Assembly (NCBI GenBank): GCA_050247235.1
Contig: JBFWUN010000009.1
Span: 1 to 64,000, forward strand
Direction of reading: 5' to 3'
From: CAIKBL01 sp050247235
GTDB taxonomy: Bacteria; Pseudomonadota; Gammaproteobacteria; Ga0077536
DNA: 64,000 nt
Every line of letters begins with the position of its first letter. Position 1 is the first letter of the stretch. The notes under the pieces were generated by a model. That model had not been told where the DNA came from. It worked only from the letters and a program-made list of their open reading frames with translations, and ran no database searches. This document shows, piece by piece, positions 16,926-25,930 of this stretch. The position numbers were made by a program, and so were the translations under genes.

Positions 16926-17543
16926 TCAACGCGCGAGGGCAGGTTTCAGCAGTGCCGAGATGCTCAGCTCGGGCAGACGGTCGGCGAGTCCGTCGTCCAG
17001 CGGCTGGTGGCCGACCATCAGGCGATACCAGATGGGGCCGTAGATGAGATCGATTACGAGTTCAATGTCCAGGTCGCCGCGGAACTCGCCGTTGGCGATT
17101 CCCGCGCGGATGATCTCGCTCGCGGCGGCGCGCCGCTGGCGCAGGAACACGGCGCGGAAATGTTCGAGTACGCGCGGATCGGACTGCCCCTCGGCGATGA
17201 TCTGCGCGGCGATGTGCCCGATGGGTCCGCCGATCGTGTGCACCATGCGCACCACCTGGTCGCGGATCGCGGCGACCGCCGTGGGCGCCTGTTCGAACGC
17301 CGTCCGCTGCTCCACCTCTTCGAAGAACGCGTCGATCACGATCGCGGCCTTGTTGGGCCACCAGCGGTAGATCGTCGCCTTGCCCACGCCGGCTTCCCGC
17401 GCGATGCTCTCGATCGCGAGATTCTTCAGTGACACGTGCTGCAGCAGGCGGGCGGTGGCATCCAGGATGGACTTGCGGGCCGACTGGGAACGCGGGCGAC
17501 CGGAGGGGCGCTTGTCGTCAGTCGTCAGGTAGGCAAGGGCCAT
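16926..17543 (-). CDS. TetR/AcrR-family transcriptional regulator
   Basis: 205 residues. The N-terminal helix-turn-helix is typical: SQSARKSILDATARLLQHVSLKNLAIESIAREAGVGKATIYRWWPNKAAIVIDAF, residues about 17-70. The rest is an all-helical ligand-binding and dimerisation domain with a C-terminal section (LDIELVIDLIYGPIWYRLMVGHQPLDDGLADRL) like the TetR_C subgroup found in YcdC- or RutR-like repressors. The start at MALAYLTTDDKRP is chosen because the upstream extension is compositionally odd; the frame is open to 17708. It is read away from the rid-like gene and towards the outer-membrane protein gene (141 bp). Which genes it controls is not evident. Confidence 0.85.
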   Translation of the reverse strand: MALAYLTTDDKRPSGRPRSQSARKSILDATARLLQHVSLKNLAIESIAREAGVGKATIYRWWPNKAAIVIDAFFEEVEQRTAFEQAPTAVAAIRDQVVRMVHTIGGPIGHIAAQIIAEGQSDPRVLEHFRAVFLRQRRAAASEIIRAGIANGEFRGDLDIELVIDLIYGPIWYRLMVGHQPLDDGLADRLPELSISALLKPALAR

Positions 17544-17846
17544 GCGCGTGGGGGTGACGTAGGAATCGGCGAAATGACCGGTTTTCCGGAGCTTAGCAGC
17601 CACTCTCCACGGAAATAAAGTCCCTGGATTCATCGCTCGGGCCGGCTGACACGCCTTGACACGATGCCGCGTGATTGATCGCCCATTGGCCACACCGGCG
17701 GCAGCCACGACGATGATCCCGCGAGCCGGTGCAGCAGGACGCGTCGGCGATGCCGGGGACGTGTCCGCTTGTGCCGGCGCACCGACGCGTTACGCTGCCC
17801 GTTCGCGGCGAACGCCGCCGCCACCCTTCACGCCAGGAGTCCAGCG
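17544..17846. other. 303-bp divergent intergenic region
   Basis: Between tetR (minus) and the rid-like gene (plus). A TTGACA at 17656-17661 has no matching -10. A weak TTGTGC-N16-TACGCT pair (17769-17796) could serve the rid-like gene, which has a good AGGAG before its ATG. The palindromic CCGGAAAACCGG region near 17579 could be an operator, but it is short. No RNA gene or further coding sequence was seen. Confidence 0.4.
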
Positions 17847-18239
17847 ATGAATGAACCCGTCAATCCCGGCACCATCATGCCGCCGTACAACAACGCCTAC
17901 AGTCATGGCGTCGTCATTCCCGCCGGGGCCCGGGTACTGCACACGGCCGGCCAGGTCGGCGCCCGTCCCGACGGCTCGACGCCGCCTGACATCGAAAGCC
18001 AGGCGGAACAGCTCTGGCAGAACCTGCTGGCGATCCTCGCCGGTGCCCGCATGGAAGTCCGCGACATCGTGAAGCTCACGGCGTACGTCGTGGGCACCGA
18101 GAACTACCCGGCCTATGCCGCCGCGCGTGCGCGGCATCTCGGCACACATCGTCCCGCGTCAACGGCCATCTGCGTGCCGCGCCTGCTCGCGCCGGAATGG
18201 CTGCTGGAAGTCGAGCTCATTGCCGCGCGCGTCGACTGA
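17847..18239 (+). CDS. Rid (YjgF/YER057c/UK114) family protein lacking the catalytic arginine
   Basis: 130 residues with the Rid trimer fold: PPYNNAYSHGVVIPAGARVLHTAGQVGARPDG, QAEQLWQNLLAILAGARMEVRDIVKLTAYVV and LLEVELIAARVD. Canonical RidA deaminates reactive enamine/imine intermediates with an Arg in the P-A-R-S motif. Here the equivalent reads P-A-S-T (residues about 107-110), so the Arg is missing, as in the Rid4-7 groups. Imine deaminase activity is therefore doubtful. AGGAG lies seven bases before ATG 17847. It stands alone between a divergent TetR gene and an NTF2-like gene. Confidence 0.82.
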   Translation: MNEPVNPGTIMPPYNNAYSHGVVIPAGARVLHTAGQVGARPDGSTPPDIESQAEQLWQNLLAILAGARMEVRDIVKLTAYVVGTENYPAYAAARARHLGTHRPASTAICVPRLLAPEWLLEVELIAARVD

Positions 18240-18431
18240 TACGTCCGCACTCGCGCGCCCGCCCCGCGTGATGCGCCACGCCAGCCCGTCGCGGGCCCGT
18301 CGACAGGGCGCCCGGCGTGTCGGAGAGGAGGATGGATCTGCCGTCGGAAAGCTGTCTACACTGCGATCCCGTCGGCGCGCATACCGCGCGCAACAACCCC
18401 AACCAAGCATCACCCGGGAGGCAACAGGACA

Positions 18432-18827
18432 ATGGCTACCAAATCGGCTGCGGACGTCACGAAAATCATCAAGGCGAACAACAAGGCGCTCGGCGCGGAA
18501 GTCGCGGCGGGCAATGCCACCGCCGTTGCCAAGATGTATGCGAAGGGCGCCAAGCTGATGCCGCAGCATGCCGGCATCCTGAAAGGCAAGGACATCCGCG
18601 GATTCTGGCAAGGCGCGATCGACATGGGGATCCGCGGCGCAGCCTTGAAGACCCAGCAGGTCGAACTGGCGGGCGCCGGTCTTGCGATCGAAGTGGGCAC
18701 CTACGTGCTGTCGGGCGCAAATGGCACGGCACTCGACGAGGGCAAGTACCTCGTGGTGTGGAAGAAGGAAGGCAAGGCGTGGAAGCTCTACAAGGACATC
18801 TTCAACACGAGCCGCCCAGCCGCCTGA
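18432..18827 (+). CDS. SnoaL/DUF4440-like (NTF2-fold) protein
   Basis: A 131-residue protein of the NTF2-like superfamily: an initial helix (VTKIIKANNKALGAEVAAGNATAVAKMYAKGAKLMPQ), GILKGKDIRGFWQGAIDMG, then strands VELAGAGLAIEVGTYVLSG and GKYLVVWKKEGKAWKLYKDIFNTS, which is the usual DUF4440/SgcJ-type ending. It has no signal peptide and is Lys/Ala-rich. The start ATG 18432 follows GGGAGGCAACAGGAC. The 192 bp before it shows only a weak TACACT element (18357-18362). It converges with the AsmA-like gene, with a hairpin between them. Function unknown. Confidence 0.72.
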   Translation: MATKSAADVTKIIKANNKALGAEVAAGNATAVAKMYAKGAKLMPQHAGILKGKDIRGFWQGAIDMGIRGAALKTQQVELAGAGLAIEVGTYVLSGANGTALDEGKYLVVWKKEGKAWKLYKDIFNTSRPAA

Positions 18828-18845
18828 GTCCGACCCGATCGCCCT

Positions 18846-18864
18846 GCGCCCGGCCGCCGGGCGC
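18846..18864. terminator. hairpin between convergent genes
   Basis: GCGCCCGG (18846-18853) and CCGGGCGC (18857-18864) form a perfect 8-bp stem with a three-base loop. It lies between the stop codons of the plus-strand NTF2-like gene and the minus-strand AsmA-like gene, so it could end both transcripts. T-rich flanks are weak. Confidence 0.5.
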
Positions 18865-18869
18865 CGTGT

Positions 18870-21800
18870 TCATTTGACGGGCACCGCCGGGGTGGTGGAG
18901 GCCCCCTCCTCCCCGGCCGCGGGTTCCGTCGGTTCCTCCAAGCTCCGCTGGCGCGCCCGCGCGGCGTCGCGGGCCTTCTGCTTGTCACCGAACCAACGGT
19001 ATTTCAGGTTGCCGATCAGACCCGAGATGGGCCGCGTGATGGCGCCCTTGACGGTGCCATCACCAGCCTGCTGGATGATGCTCGCGAAGTTCGACTCCGG
19101 CGCATTGAGCGTGCCGCCGATCCGGAATTCGGGACCGAGCCAGTAGCCGAACGCGTTCTTGCCGTCACGCATCAGGTCCATGCTGTAGAGAATCGCGGCG
19201 CCGCGACCGAGCATATCCAGGTTCGCGTTCAGCGCGAGCGGGCTGTCCAGGATGTCCCGCCCGGCTGCGTGTTCGATACCGCCCGTCGCCGTCAGTGCGA
19301 TCGTCGGGCTCAGCATCAGGAACTGCTCGAGGTTGACATTGCGCGACAGGTCGCGCCGCAGGTGGATGTCGATCGTGTCGTAATCGATCTCGGCGATGTA
19401 GTTGACCAGCCGTGCGACCGCCCCGGCCCCGAAGCCGCCGGTCGGCACGTAGGACAGCCCCTCGCCGACGATGCCGAGGACATCGCTCGCGCCGAGCAGC
19501 AGCGAACTGTCGGGCGGCAGCGGGCGGAACAGCCCGTCGCGACTCTTCATGCGAAGATCGAACAGGACCCGGTTGCGCAGCTGGGCGAAGTTCGGAAACT
19601 GCGCCTGTGCTTCGAACTTCACGCCGAAGAGACCTTCCACCCGCGATTTCTCGCCGGGCAGCAGCGCGGTGAAGAATTCGTCGAGATTGAAATCGGTCAC
19701 CTTGCCGGTGAGCTTCAGGTCGTAAGGATCAGCCTCCGCGGCGTTGAATCGCGTGATCCCGTCGAACGCGAGCACGCTGTCGTGAAAGCGCGCCCGGAAA
19801 TCGCTCAGCGCGAGTTTCCGGCTGCGCAGGTCCAAGGTTCCCTGCACGTCGGAGAACGCGAGATAGTCGGTGTAGTAAAGCGTGGCGATGTCGAGCCCGA
19901 TCACCACGGCGTAGGGGATCACCTTCCACGCAGCCTTGGCATCCGGCGTTTCGTCCAGCCGTGTCACGGCCGGTGCCGCTGCGCGCGCCGGGGCCGGCGT
20001 GGCCGCCGGTGCGGCGGCACCTTGCGGGCGAATCGCCGCGATCGTCGCCAGGATGTCGTTGAGGTAGAACACCTCGCCGGCGACCTCCAGGCGCAGTACC
20101 CGCGGCTCGTCGGGCTGCGGCGCGTAGTGTCCCGCCACCGTCGCCCGCATGGCGCCCGAGCGTCCCTGGCCCAGCACCGGCGCGGTGAAATCGAACCCCT
20201 GCCCGTCGGACGCCATCTCGCCCTGGAGCGGAAGCTCCAGCGCCTGGATCGCGAGCGGCGCACGCGCGGCGAGTCCCTCGAGCTGCAGCGTACCGTCCAG
20301 CCGGCGCTGTTCGTCGACCTTCACGCGCATTGTCAGCGCACCCGCGGTCAGGCCATGCCCCGGCATCACGACCGGCTGGCCGAGCAGCTGCGGCAGGTCT
20401 GCGCGCAGCACCGCATCGAGCATCGTGAGGGGCACGCGCCGGTCGGGGGAGAGCTCGGCTTTCACGTCGCCCGCGATCGCCGGCTGGTCGCCGCGTCCCG
20501 CGAATCGCAGCGCGGTGTCCTCGAACGTGCCTCGCATGCGTCGTCGTTCGATGCGCAGGTTGGCCGTGGTGGTCAGTGCGAACGGCTCGAACAGTGCCCG
20601 TTCACCGTCGGTGATCCGCACGTCCTCGATTGCGAGCGGCGCGAGGCTGGTCGCGCGCAGCACGCGTCCGTCCGAACGCAGGCGCAGGCTGGAATTGATC
20701 TCGGCGAACCCCACGCCGCCGAGCGGGACGAACTTCGCGAGCGTCTGTGACGAGAGATCCGCAATGTCCAGCGCGACCGCACCCACCACATGCTGCGCGA
20801 GATTCTCGCCGGCCGCGAGGCGGGTCCTGACAGTCAGTCCCCGCTCCGCCTGCATGCGCACGCGCGTGCGCGTGTCAAGGCTGAACTCCGCGCGCGCGCG
20901 CTCGACCGTGAAGGCATCGCGCGTCCCCGCCACTGCGAAATCGACCTCACCATGCAGCGGCGTGGTCCGCATGGATTCAGGCACCAGATCGGCGATCCGC
21001 GGCTGCCCCGCGAGCCCGTGCACGTCGATGAACAGGCTGCCGTCCAGGGCCACGCGCGGCAGCGGGGTGGCGAGCTCCGACGCCCGGAACCCGACGCGGC
21101 CGCGCACGAGGGATCGGTCACCGGTAGTGATCGTGGTATCCGCAAGCGCGACGGAGATTTCTTCGGGGGCATAGCGCACGTCCGGCGTCGTCACGAGCGC
21201 GAGGTCGCGCGCCGCGACCCTGCCATCCGATACGACCGACACTCCCGTGAGCCGCAGCGGCGCCGAGGACTCGATCTGCAGTGCATCGGGCGTTGGTGCG
21301 CTCACCGTGATCGCCGCGCCGGCGAGGCGTCCGTCCAGGGTCAGCGGCAGGAAGGGATTCAGCCATGCCAGTTCGATATTGCGCAGGGTGGCGTTCACGA
21401 GCGCACCGCGCGGGTTCTCGAACGCCGCACCGTCGCCTGCGAGTCGCACCCGGAATGTCTGCAATCCTGTCGCCGTCAGCAGGTCGGTGTGCCCCGGGGC
21501 CCCGACGTTCGCGCTGAGCTTCTCGACCGCGATCACGTCGGCGCGGCTGCTCACGAGCGACTTGAAGCGCACGTCGAGAGATCCCGGCAACGTGTATTTC
21601 GCGAGCGGCTCGGCGAGTACTGGAAGCGCGCGCAAGGTATCGACGTCCAGCACGCCCTCGAGCCGGTGACGCCACTCCCGCACCTCCTCGTACTGCTGAC
21701 GGCTCGCGATCCGGGCATCGAGCCGCGCGAGCATGCGGTCGCCGATCCGGACCTCGAGGTCGTTCAGCGCCGCGCGCACGAAGTCCTCGGACCAGCTCGC

Positions 21801-23336
21801 GGTCGGCGTCACCGCGAGAGCGAGGGACTCAACGAGCGGATCGTCACCCCGTGCGACCCGTGCCTCGGCCAGGCGGGTTGGCGCGGTGGCCGCGAACGTG
21901 ACACGCCGCTGATCGTCGATCGCAATCGCATATTCGCCGGTGAGGTCGCCCGCGAAGCGATGTCCCGGCACGAATCCCTCGAACCAGTCGAGTGGCCATG
22001 GGCCCAGCCGCACGTTGGCGAGTGCACGCGGGGTATCGAGCAGTTGCCGCGGCGCCGCCCAGTCGATGTCCAGCGGTGCACTCGACGTGGCTTCCAGCCG
22101 GACCGGGCCGCCCGCCTCGCGCAGCGCGAGCGCCAAGGTCTCGACCCGCAGGTGCGCGGGATCGAACGTGGCCGCACCCCGTGCCTGCAGGTGCAGCGCG
22201 TCAGGCAGCGTGTGTGCCGCCCCGAACACGCGTTCAAACGCGCTCGTGCGAGTGTCGGTCTCGAACGTGACCAGGCCGGTGCCGCGCATGCTATCGAACT
22301 GCAATGCCCCGCGCGTCGCGTGGGCGAGAGACGGCAGCACACCTGCTGCGACATAGGGCAGCACCAGCGCTTCGTTCGCGTCGACCTGGTAGCCCGCGTT
22401 GACGACACCGTCCTCGCCGCGATACAGACCGTCGAGCGTCACGCGCGCCCGCACGGGATCGTCCCCGGGCCCGATGATCGCCTCGACCGCGAATGCCTCC
22501 GGATTCGGAATCACCGTCCGCGTGCCGTCGGGCAGCGTGCGATAGCGTCGCCGGTACGGGTTGCCCTGGTTGCCCGGTGGCGGGAACAGGCGCAGCGCGA
22601 GCCGGAGCACTTCCGCCGACGGCAGCCCGGGGTGCGCGATCTCGACGTCGAACCGCGCGGACGCTTCGCGCAGGCGTCCGCGCGACAGCTGGCTCAGCAT
22701 GAGTTCGCCGGATGCATCCACCTGTCCCTGGCCGTCCGGCGCGTGGTAGCTCGCCGAGACTCCGAGTGCGCCGGTCACGTGCGGCCTGAAGCTTCCCCCC
22801 TGCAGCCGCAGGCTCAGCGCATGGTCACCCCTGAACAGCAGGCTGACGGCTGCGTTGACGTCCTCGAGCCGCAGTGCGTAGCCGTGCGCGAGGGTCGGCA
22901 GGAGACCGGGGAACGGCGCAGTCGCCGGCGCGGAGGGTGCGATTCCGCGCAGGTCAACGTCGGTGTGCTGCACGACGAGGCGGGTAATCGACACGGTGTC
23001 ATCCAGCAGCGCCGCCAGCGGATTGAAGCCGATCTCGAGCTTGCCGATCCGGTAGCGCGCGCCGCGGTGTTCCACCTCGATGCCCCGCGCGGTCACGGAC
23101 CATGGCAGCACGTGCAGGTAAGCGATTTCGAACGTGTCGACGAACGGTGCGGCACGCGCGTGCACGAATGCGCGCTGGACGGACGGCCGCAGCACGTACG
23201 CGACGCCGAGCGCGACGAAGCCGAGCATCGTGAGCGGTACCCACCATCGCCAGGAGCGCAGGCGGATTCGAAGCGGGCGCGAGGGGGGCCGCGCAGCACG
23301 CGGTGCTTCGGGGCGGCGCTCGTCGGTCACGTCCAT
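18870..23336 (-). CDS. AsmA-like/DUF748 family envelope protein
   Basis: 1488 residues: a short basic cytoplasmic N-terminus, one membrane anchor (about 33-52, WWVPLTMLGFVALGVAYVL), then an almost entirely beta-strand periplasmic region. That region opens with the AsmA/DUF748 start (SVQRAFVHARAAPFVDTFEIAYLHVLPWSVTARGIEVEHRGARYRIGKLEIGFNPLAALL). It closes with an AsmA-type C-terminal region (KLTGKVTDFNLDEFFTALLPGEKSRVEGLFGVKFEAQAQ), a basic patch (KYRWFGDKQKARDAARARQRS) and an acidic end. This layout fits the bridge-like lipid transfer group (AsmA, TamB, YhdP), thought to carry phospholipid between membranes. The assignment is by pattern and architecture. It starts at ATG 23336 and stands apart from its neighbours. 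Confidence 0.7.
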   Translation of the reverse strand: MDVTDERRPEAPRAARPPSRPLRIRLRSWRWWVPLTMLGFVALGVAYVLRPSVQRAFVHARAAPFVDTFEIAYLHVLPWSVTARGIEVEHRGARYRIGKLEIGFNPLAALLDDTVSITRLVVQHTDVDLRGIAPSAPATAPFPGLLPTLAHGYALRLEDVNAAVSLLFRGDHALSLRLQGGSFRPHVTGALGVSASYHAPDGQGQVDASGELMLSQLSRGRLREASARFDVEIAHPGLPSAEVLRLALRLFPPPGNQGNPYRRRYRTLPDGTRTVIPNPEAFAVEAIIGPGDDPVRARVTLDGLYRGEDGVVNAGYQVDANEALVLPYVAAGVLPSLAHATRGALQFDSMRGTGLVTFETDTRTSAFERVFGAAHTLPDALHLQARGAATFDPAHLRVETLALALREAGGPVRLEATSSAPLDIDWAAPRQLLDTPRALANVRLGPWPLDWFEGFVPGHRFAGDLTGEYAIAIDDQRRVTFAATAPTRLAEARVARGDDPLVESLALAVTPTASWSEDFVRAALNDLEVRIGDRMLARLDARIASRQQYEEVREWRHRLEGVLDVDTLRALPVLAEPLAKYTLPGSLDVRFKSLVSSRADVIAVEKLSANVGAPGHTDLLTATGLQTFRVRLAGDGAAFENPRGALVNATLRNIELAWLNPFLPLTLDGRLAGAAITVSAPTPDALQIESSAPLRLTGVSVVSDGRVAARDLALVTTPDVRYAPEEISVALADTTITTGDRSLVRGRVGFRASELATPLPRVALDGSLFIDVHGLAGQPRIADLVPESMRTTPLHGEVDFAVAGTRDAFTVERARAEFSLDTRTRVRMQAERGLTVRTRLAAGENLAQHVVGAVALDIADLSSQTLAKFVPLGGVGFAEINSSLRLRSDGRVLRATSLAPLAIEDVRITDGERALFEPFALTTTANLRIERRRMRGTFEDTALRFAGRGDQPAIAGDVKAELSPDRRVPLTMLDAVLRADLPQLLGQPVVMPGHGLTAGALTMRVKVDEQRRLDGTLQLEGLAARAPLAIQALELPLQGEMASDGQGFDFTAPVLGQGRSGAMRATVAGHYAPQPDEPRVLRLEVAGEVFYLNDILATIAAIRPQGAAAPAATPAPARAAAPAVTRLDETPDAKAAWKVIPYAVVIGLDIATLYYTDYLAFSDVQGTLDLRSRKLALSDFRARFHDSVLAFDGITRFNAAEADPYDLKLTGKVTDFNLDEFFTALLPGEKSRVEGLFGVKFEAQAQFPNFAQLRNRVLFDLRMKSRDGLFRPLPPDSSLLLGASDVLGIVGEGLSYVPTGGFGAGAVARLVNYIAEIDYDTIDIHLRRDLSRNVNLEQFLMLSPTIALTATGGIEHAAGRDILDSPLALNANLDMLGRGAAILYSMDLMRDGKNAFGYWLGPEFRIGGTLNAPESNFASIIQQAGDGTVKGAITRPISGLIGNLKYRWFGDKQKARDAARARQRSLEEPTEPAAGEEGASTTPAVPVK

Positions 23337-23396
23337 GAGCGCTCGCGCGGCATGCCGGCATCGATGGATGACTCGGGTCGCACGGGTCGCGTCCGC

Positions 23397-24383
23397 TCAG
23401 AGATTCAGCATCTTCATACGCTCCACCGGGTAACGCTCGCCCGCCGCGAAGCCCCGGGGCGCGACGGCCGTGAGTTCCGCGAGGTCTTCAGCCGTCAACG
23501 TCAGTGCAGCGGCGGCGAGGTTTTCCTCCAGGCGTCCGACGCGCGTGGTGCCCGGAATCGGCACGATGTCCTGTCCCTGCGCAAGCACCCACGCGAGCGC
23601 CACCTGGGCCGCGGTGGCGCCGAGCCGCGCGGCGATCCGCCGGACAGCATCCACGACATCGAGATTACGCGCGAAGTTCTCCCCGCTGAAACGCGGATGG
23701 CCGCGGCGAAAATCGTCCGGCGCGAGATCGTCGACGCGTCGGATCTCGCCGCTGAGGAAACCGCGCCCGAGCGGGCTGTACGCGACGAACCCGATGCCGA
23801 GTTCGCGGCACACGGCGAGGTGCGCGTCCTCGACGTCGCGCGACCACAGCGAATACTCGCTCTGCAGCGCGGTCACCGGGAACTCGCGATGCGCGCGCCG
23901 AAGCGTCTCCGGGCCCGCCTCGGACAGGCCCACGTGGCGCACCTTGCCGGCGCGCACCAGCTCGCCCATCGCGCCCACCGATTCCTCGATGGGCACCGCC
24001 GGATCGACCCGGTGCTGGTAGTAGAGATCGATGGTCTCGATATTGAGCCGGCGCAGGCTGGCGTCGCAGGCCATGCGGATGTACTCGGGGCGGCCGTTGA
24101 TGCCGTGATATCCGCCCCGTTCATCGCGCACGAACCCGAATTTGGTCGCGATGACGGCGCGGGAACGCTGACCCGCGAGCGCCTTGCCGACCAGCACCTC
24201 GTTGGTGAACGGCCCGTACATGTCCGCGGTGTCGAAAAAGTTCACGCCGCGCGCGAGCGCCGCGTGGATCAGCCTGATCGACTCGGCGTCGTTCGCGGTC
24301 CCGTAGAACTCGGACATGCCCATGCAGCCAAGCCCCAGGATTGACACCTCGGGACCGCGCGCGCCTAGCTGACGCATCTGCAT
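23397..24383 (-). CDS. aldo/keto reductase (AKR13-like)
   Basis: A 328-residue (beta/alpha)8-barrel NADPH oxidoreductase reducing aldehydes or ketones. The catalytic tetrad is intact: Asp51 and Tyr56 in NFFDTADMYG, Lys81 in VIATKFGF, and His about 118 in LYYQHRVDP. The cofactor loop PIPGTTRVGRLEENLAA near the C-terminus fits NADPH use. The pattern LGARGPEVSILGLGCMGMSEFYG resembles the plant/bacterial auxin-induced AKR13 type. The start is ATG 24383. It lies 94 bp after phaZ on the same strand. A second, less similar aldo/keto reductase lies at 33105-34091. Natural substrate unknown. Confidence 0.88.
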   Translation of the reverse strand: MQMRQLGARGPEVSILGLGCMGMSEFYGTANDAESIRLIHAALARGVNFFDTADMYGPFTNEVLVGKALAGQRSRAVIATKFGFVRDERGGYHGINGRPEYIRMACDASLRRLNIETIDLYYQHRVDPAVPIEESVGAMGELVRAGKVRHVGLSEAGPETLRRAHREFPVTALQSEYSLWSRDVEDAHLAVCRELGIGFVAYSPLGRGFLSGEIRRVDDLAPDDFRRGHPRFSGENFARNLDVVDAVRRIAARLGATAAQVALAWVLAQGQDIVPIPGTTRVGRLEENLAAAALTLTAEDLAELTAVAPRGFAAGERYPVERMKMLNL

Positions 24384-24477
24384 CGGCCGGACTCTCCCTT
24401 GTGGCGGACAGCCCGAAGGCGCCCCTCGCCGGGAATGCTACACGACGACGCTTCGGATTGTCGTTCCCGCCGCGGCG

Positions 24478-25713
24478 TCAGGTCCGCGCGTGGCGGCGGA
24501 TGAAGCGGTGGATGCGCGGCGCGATCTCGGTCCGCCAGCGCGAACCGTTGAACACGCCGTAATGGCCGACCCCCGGTTGCACATGGTCTTCGTGACGCTC
24601 CTGCGGCAGGTTCACACACAGGTCGTGCGCGGCCTGTGTCTGACCGATGCCGGAGATGTCGTCCAGTTCTCCCTCCACGGTCAGCAGCGCGGTGCGCGTG
24701 ATCGCGGCCGGTTCGATCCGGCGGCCGCGGTGCTGCATCAGCCCCCGCGGCAGCTGGTGCTCCTGGAAAACGACCCGGAGCGTCTGCAGGTAGTAGTCGG
24801 CATTGAGATCCATCACCGCGAGATACTCGTCGTAGAACCGGCGGTGCGCGGCGACGGAATCACCGTCACCAGCCACGAGGTGATCGAACAGCTTGCGGTA
24901 GGCGTGCATGTGACGGTCGAGGTTCATCGTCATGAAACCACCGAGCTGCAGGAATCCCGGGTACACGCGACGCATCCAGCCGGCGTTGGGAAACGGCACC
25001 TGCATGATGACGTGCCGTTCGAACCAGCCGAGCGGCCGCGAGGTGGCGAGACGGTTGGGTTCGGTGGGACTGCGGCGGGTGTCGATCGGACTGCCCATCA
25101 GCGTGAGCGTGTCGGGCTGGCAGGGATCATCGTCGGCGGCCAGCAGCGCGGTTGCCGCGAGTGCCGCCGGGCCCGGCTGGCAGACTGCGACCACGTGCGT
25201 TCCTGGCCCCAGGAAGCGCAGGAACTCGAGCAGGTACGACACGTAATCCTCGAGATCGAATCCGCCTTCGCAGAGCGGCACGTCGCGCGCATCGCACCAG
25301 TCCGTGATGTAGACATCGTGCTCGGCGGCGAGCGCCTCGACGGTGCCGCGAAGGAGCGTGGCGTAGTGCCCGGAGAGCGGCGCGATGAGCAGGACCCGCG
25401 GGTCCGGCGCGCACGCCGAACCGTCGTCACGTGCGTAGCGCCGGAAATGCCGCAACGTGCAGAACGCACGGTGCATCACGATCTCCTCCGCGAGCCGGTA
25501 CTCGCGCCCGCGGCGGATTACCGATTCCAGTCCGAAGCGCGGTTTGCCGTAGCGCCGCGTGAGCGAATCGAATACCTCCCAGCCGGCGCCCAGCGTGCGC
25601 GCCACCGCCGTATCGCCCCACGGCGGGCAGCGGAGCGCCCATCGATGCCACTCGCCCAGCGCGCGCCAGGGCGCGACGAGGGCATGGTTCATTTCGTAGA
25701 GGTGATAGAGCAA
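24478..25713 (-). CDS. phaZ: intracellular poly(3-hydroxybutyrate) depolymerase
   Basis: A 411-residue alpha/beta hydrolase that degrades native intracellular PHB granules. The family N-terminus (LYHLYEMNHALVAPWR) begins right at a TTG (25713) with GGAGG four bases upstream; the first ATG in frame (25692) would remove those conserved residues. As in intracellular PhaZ enzymes, the nucleophile is a cysteine, in VCQPG (Cys about 178), not the serine of a lipase box. The acid lies in ELDDISGIGQT and the histidine in GVGHYGVFNG. It has no signal peptide. It is divergent from the luciferase-like genes, with 217 bp between. No PHA synthase or phasin is visible in the window. Confidence 0.9.
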   Translation of the reverse strand: MLYHLYEMNHALVAPWRALGEWHRWALRCPPWGDTAVARTLGAGWEVFDSLTRRYGKPRFGLESVIRRGREYRLAEEIVMHRAFCTLRHFRRYARDDGSACAPDPRVLLIAPLSGHYATLLRGTVEALAAEHDVYITDWCDARDVPLCEGGFDLEDYVSYLLEFLRFLGPGTHVVAVCQPGPAALAATALLAADDDPCQPDTLTLMGSPIDTRRSPTEPNRLATSRPLGWFERHVIMQVPFPNAGWMRRVYPGFLQLGGFMTMNLDRHMHAYRKLFDHLVAGDGDSVAAHRRFYDEYLAVMDLNADYYLQTLRVVFQEHQLPRGLMQHRGRRIEPAAITRTALLTVEGELDDISGIGQTQAAHDLCVNLPQERHEDHVQPGVGHYGVFNGSRWRTEIAPRIHRFIRRHART

Positions 25714-25930
25714 GGGGCCTCCGGATCGGCGCGCGGTCGTGTGTCGCGCGGGTCGAGTATAGCCGGCACGCCCGGCGTGCGCTGTTGCACTGCAATTGTT
25801 TGCGTTCCGGCCACCCGGGACGTGCCGCGCGGGCAGTCCGCTGTCGGACGTGTGCACCCCGTGTCGGGCGTGGGACACGCTGGTGTACCATCGGGCCACC
25901 CATTTTCACGCCATCCGCAGGAGAGACCCG

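Noticed and set aside
20790..24344. Very long open frame (1,184 codons) on the plus strand opposite the AsmA-like gene
   Set aside because: High G+C makes antisense frames open. The composition is Arg/His/Gln-rich without family motifs, and the minus-strand protein has a membrane anchor and recognisable AsmA ends.
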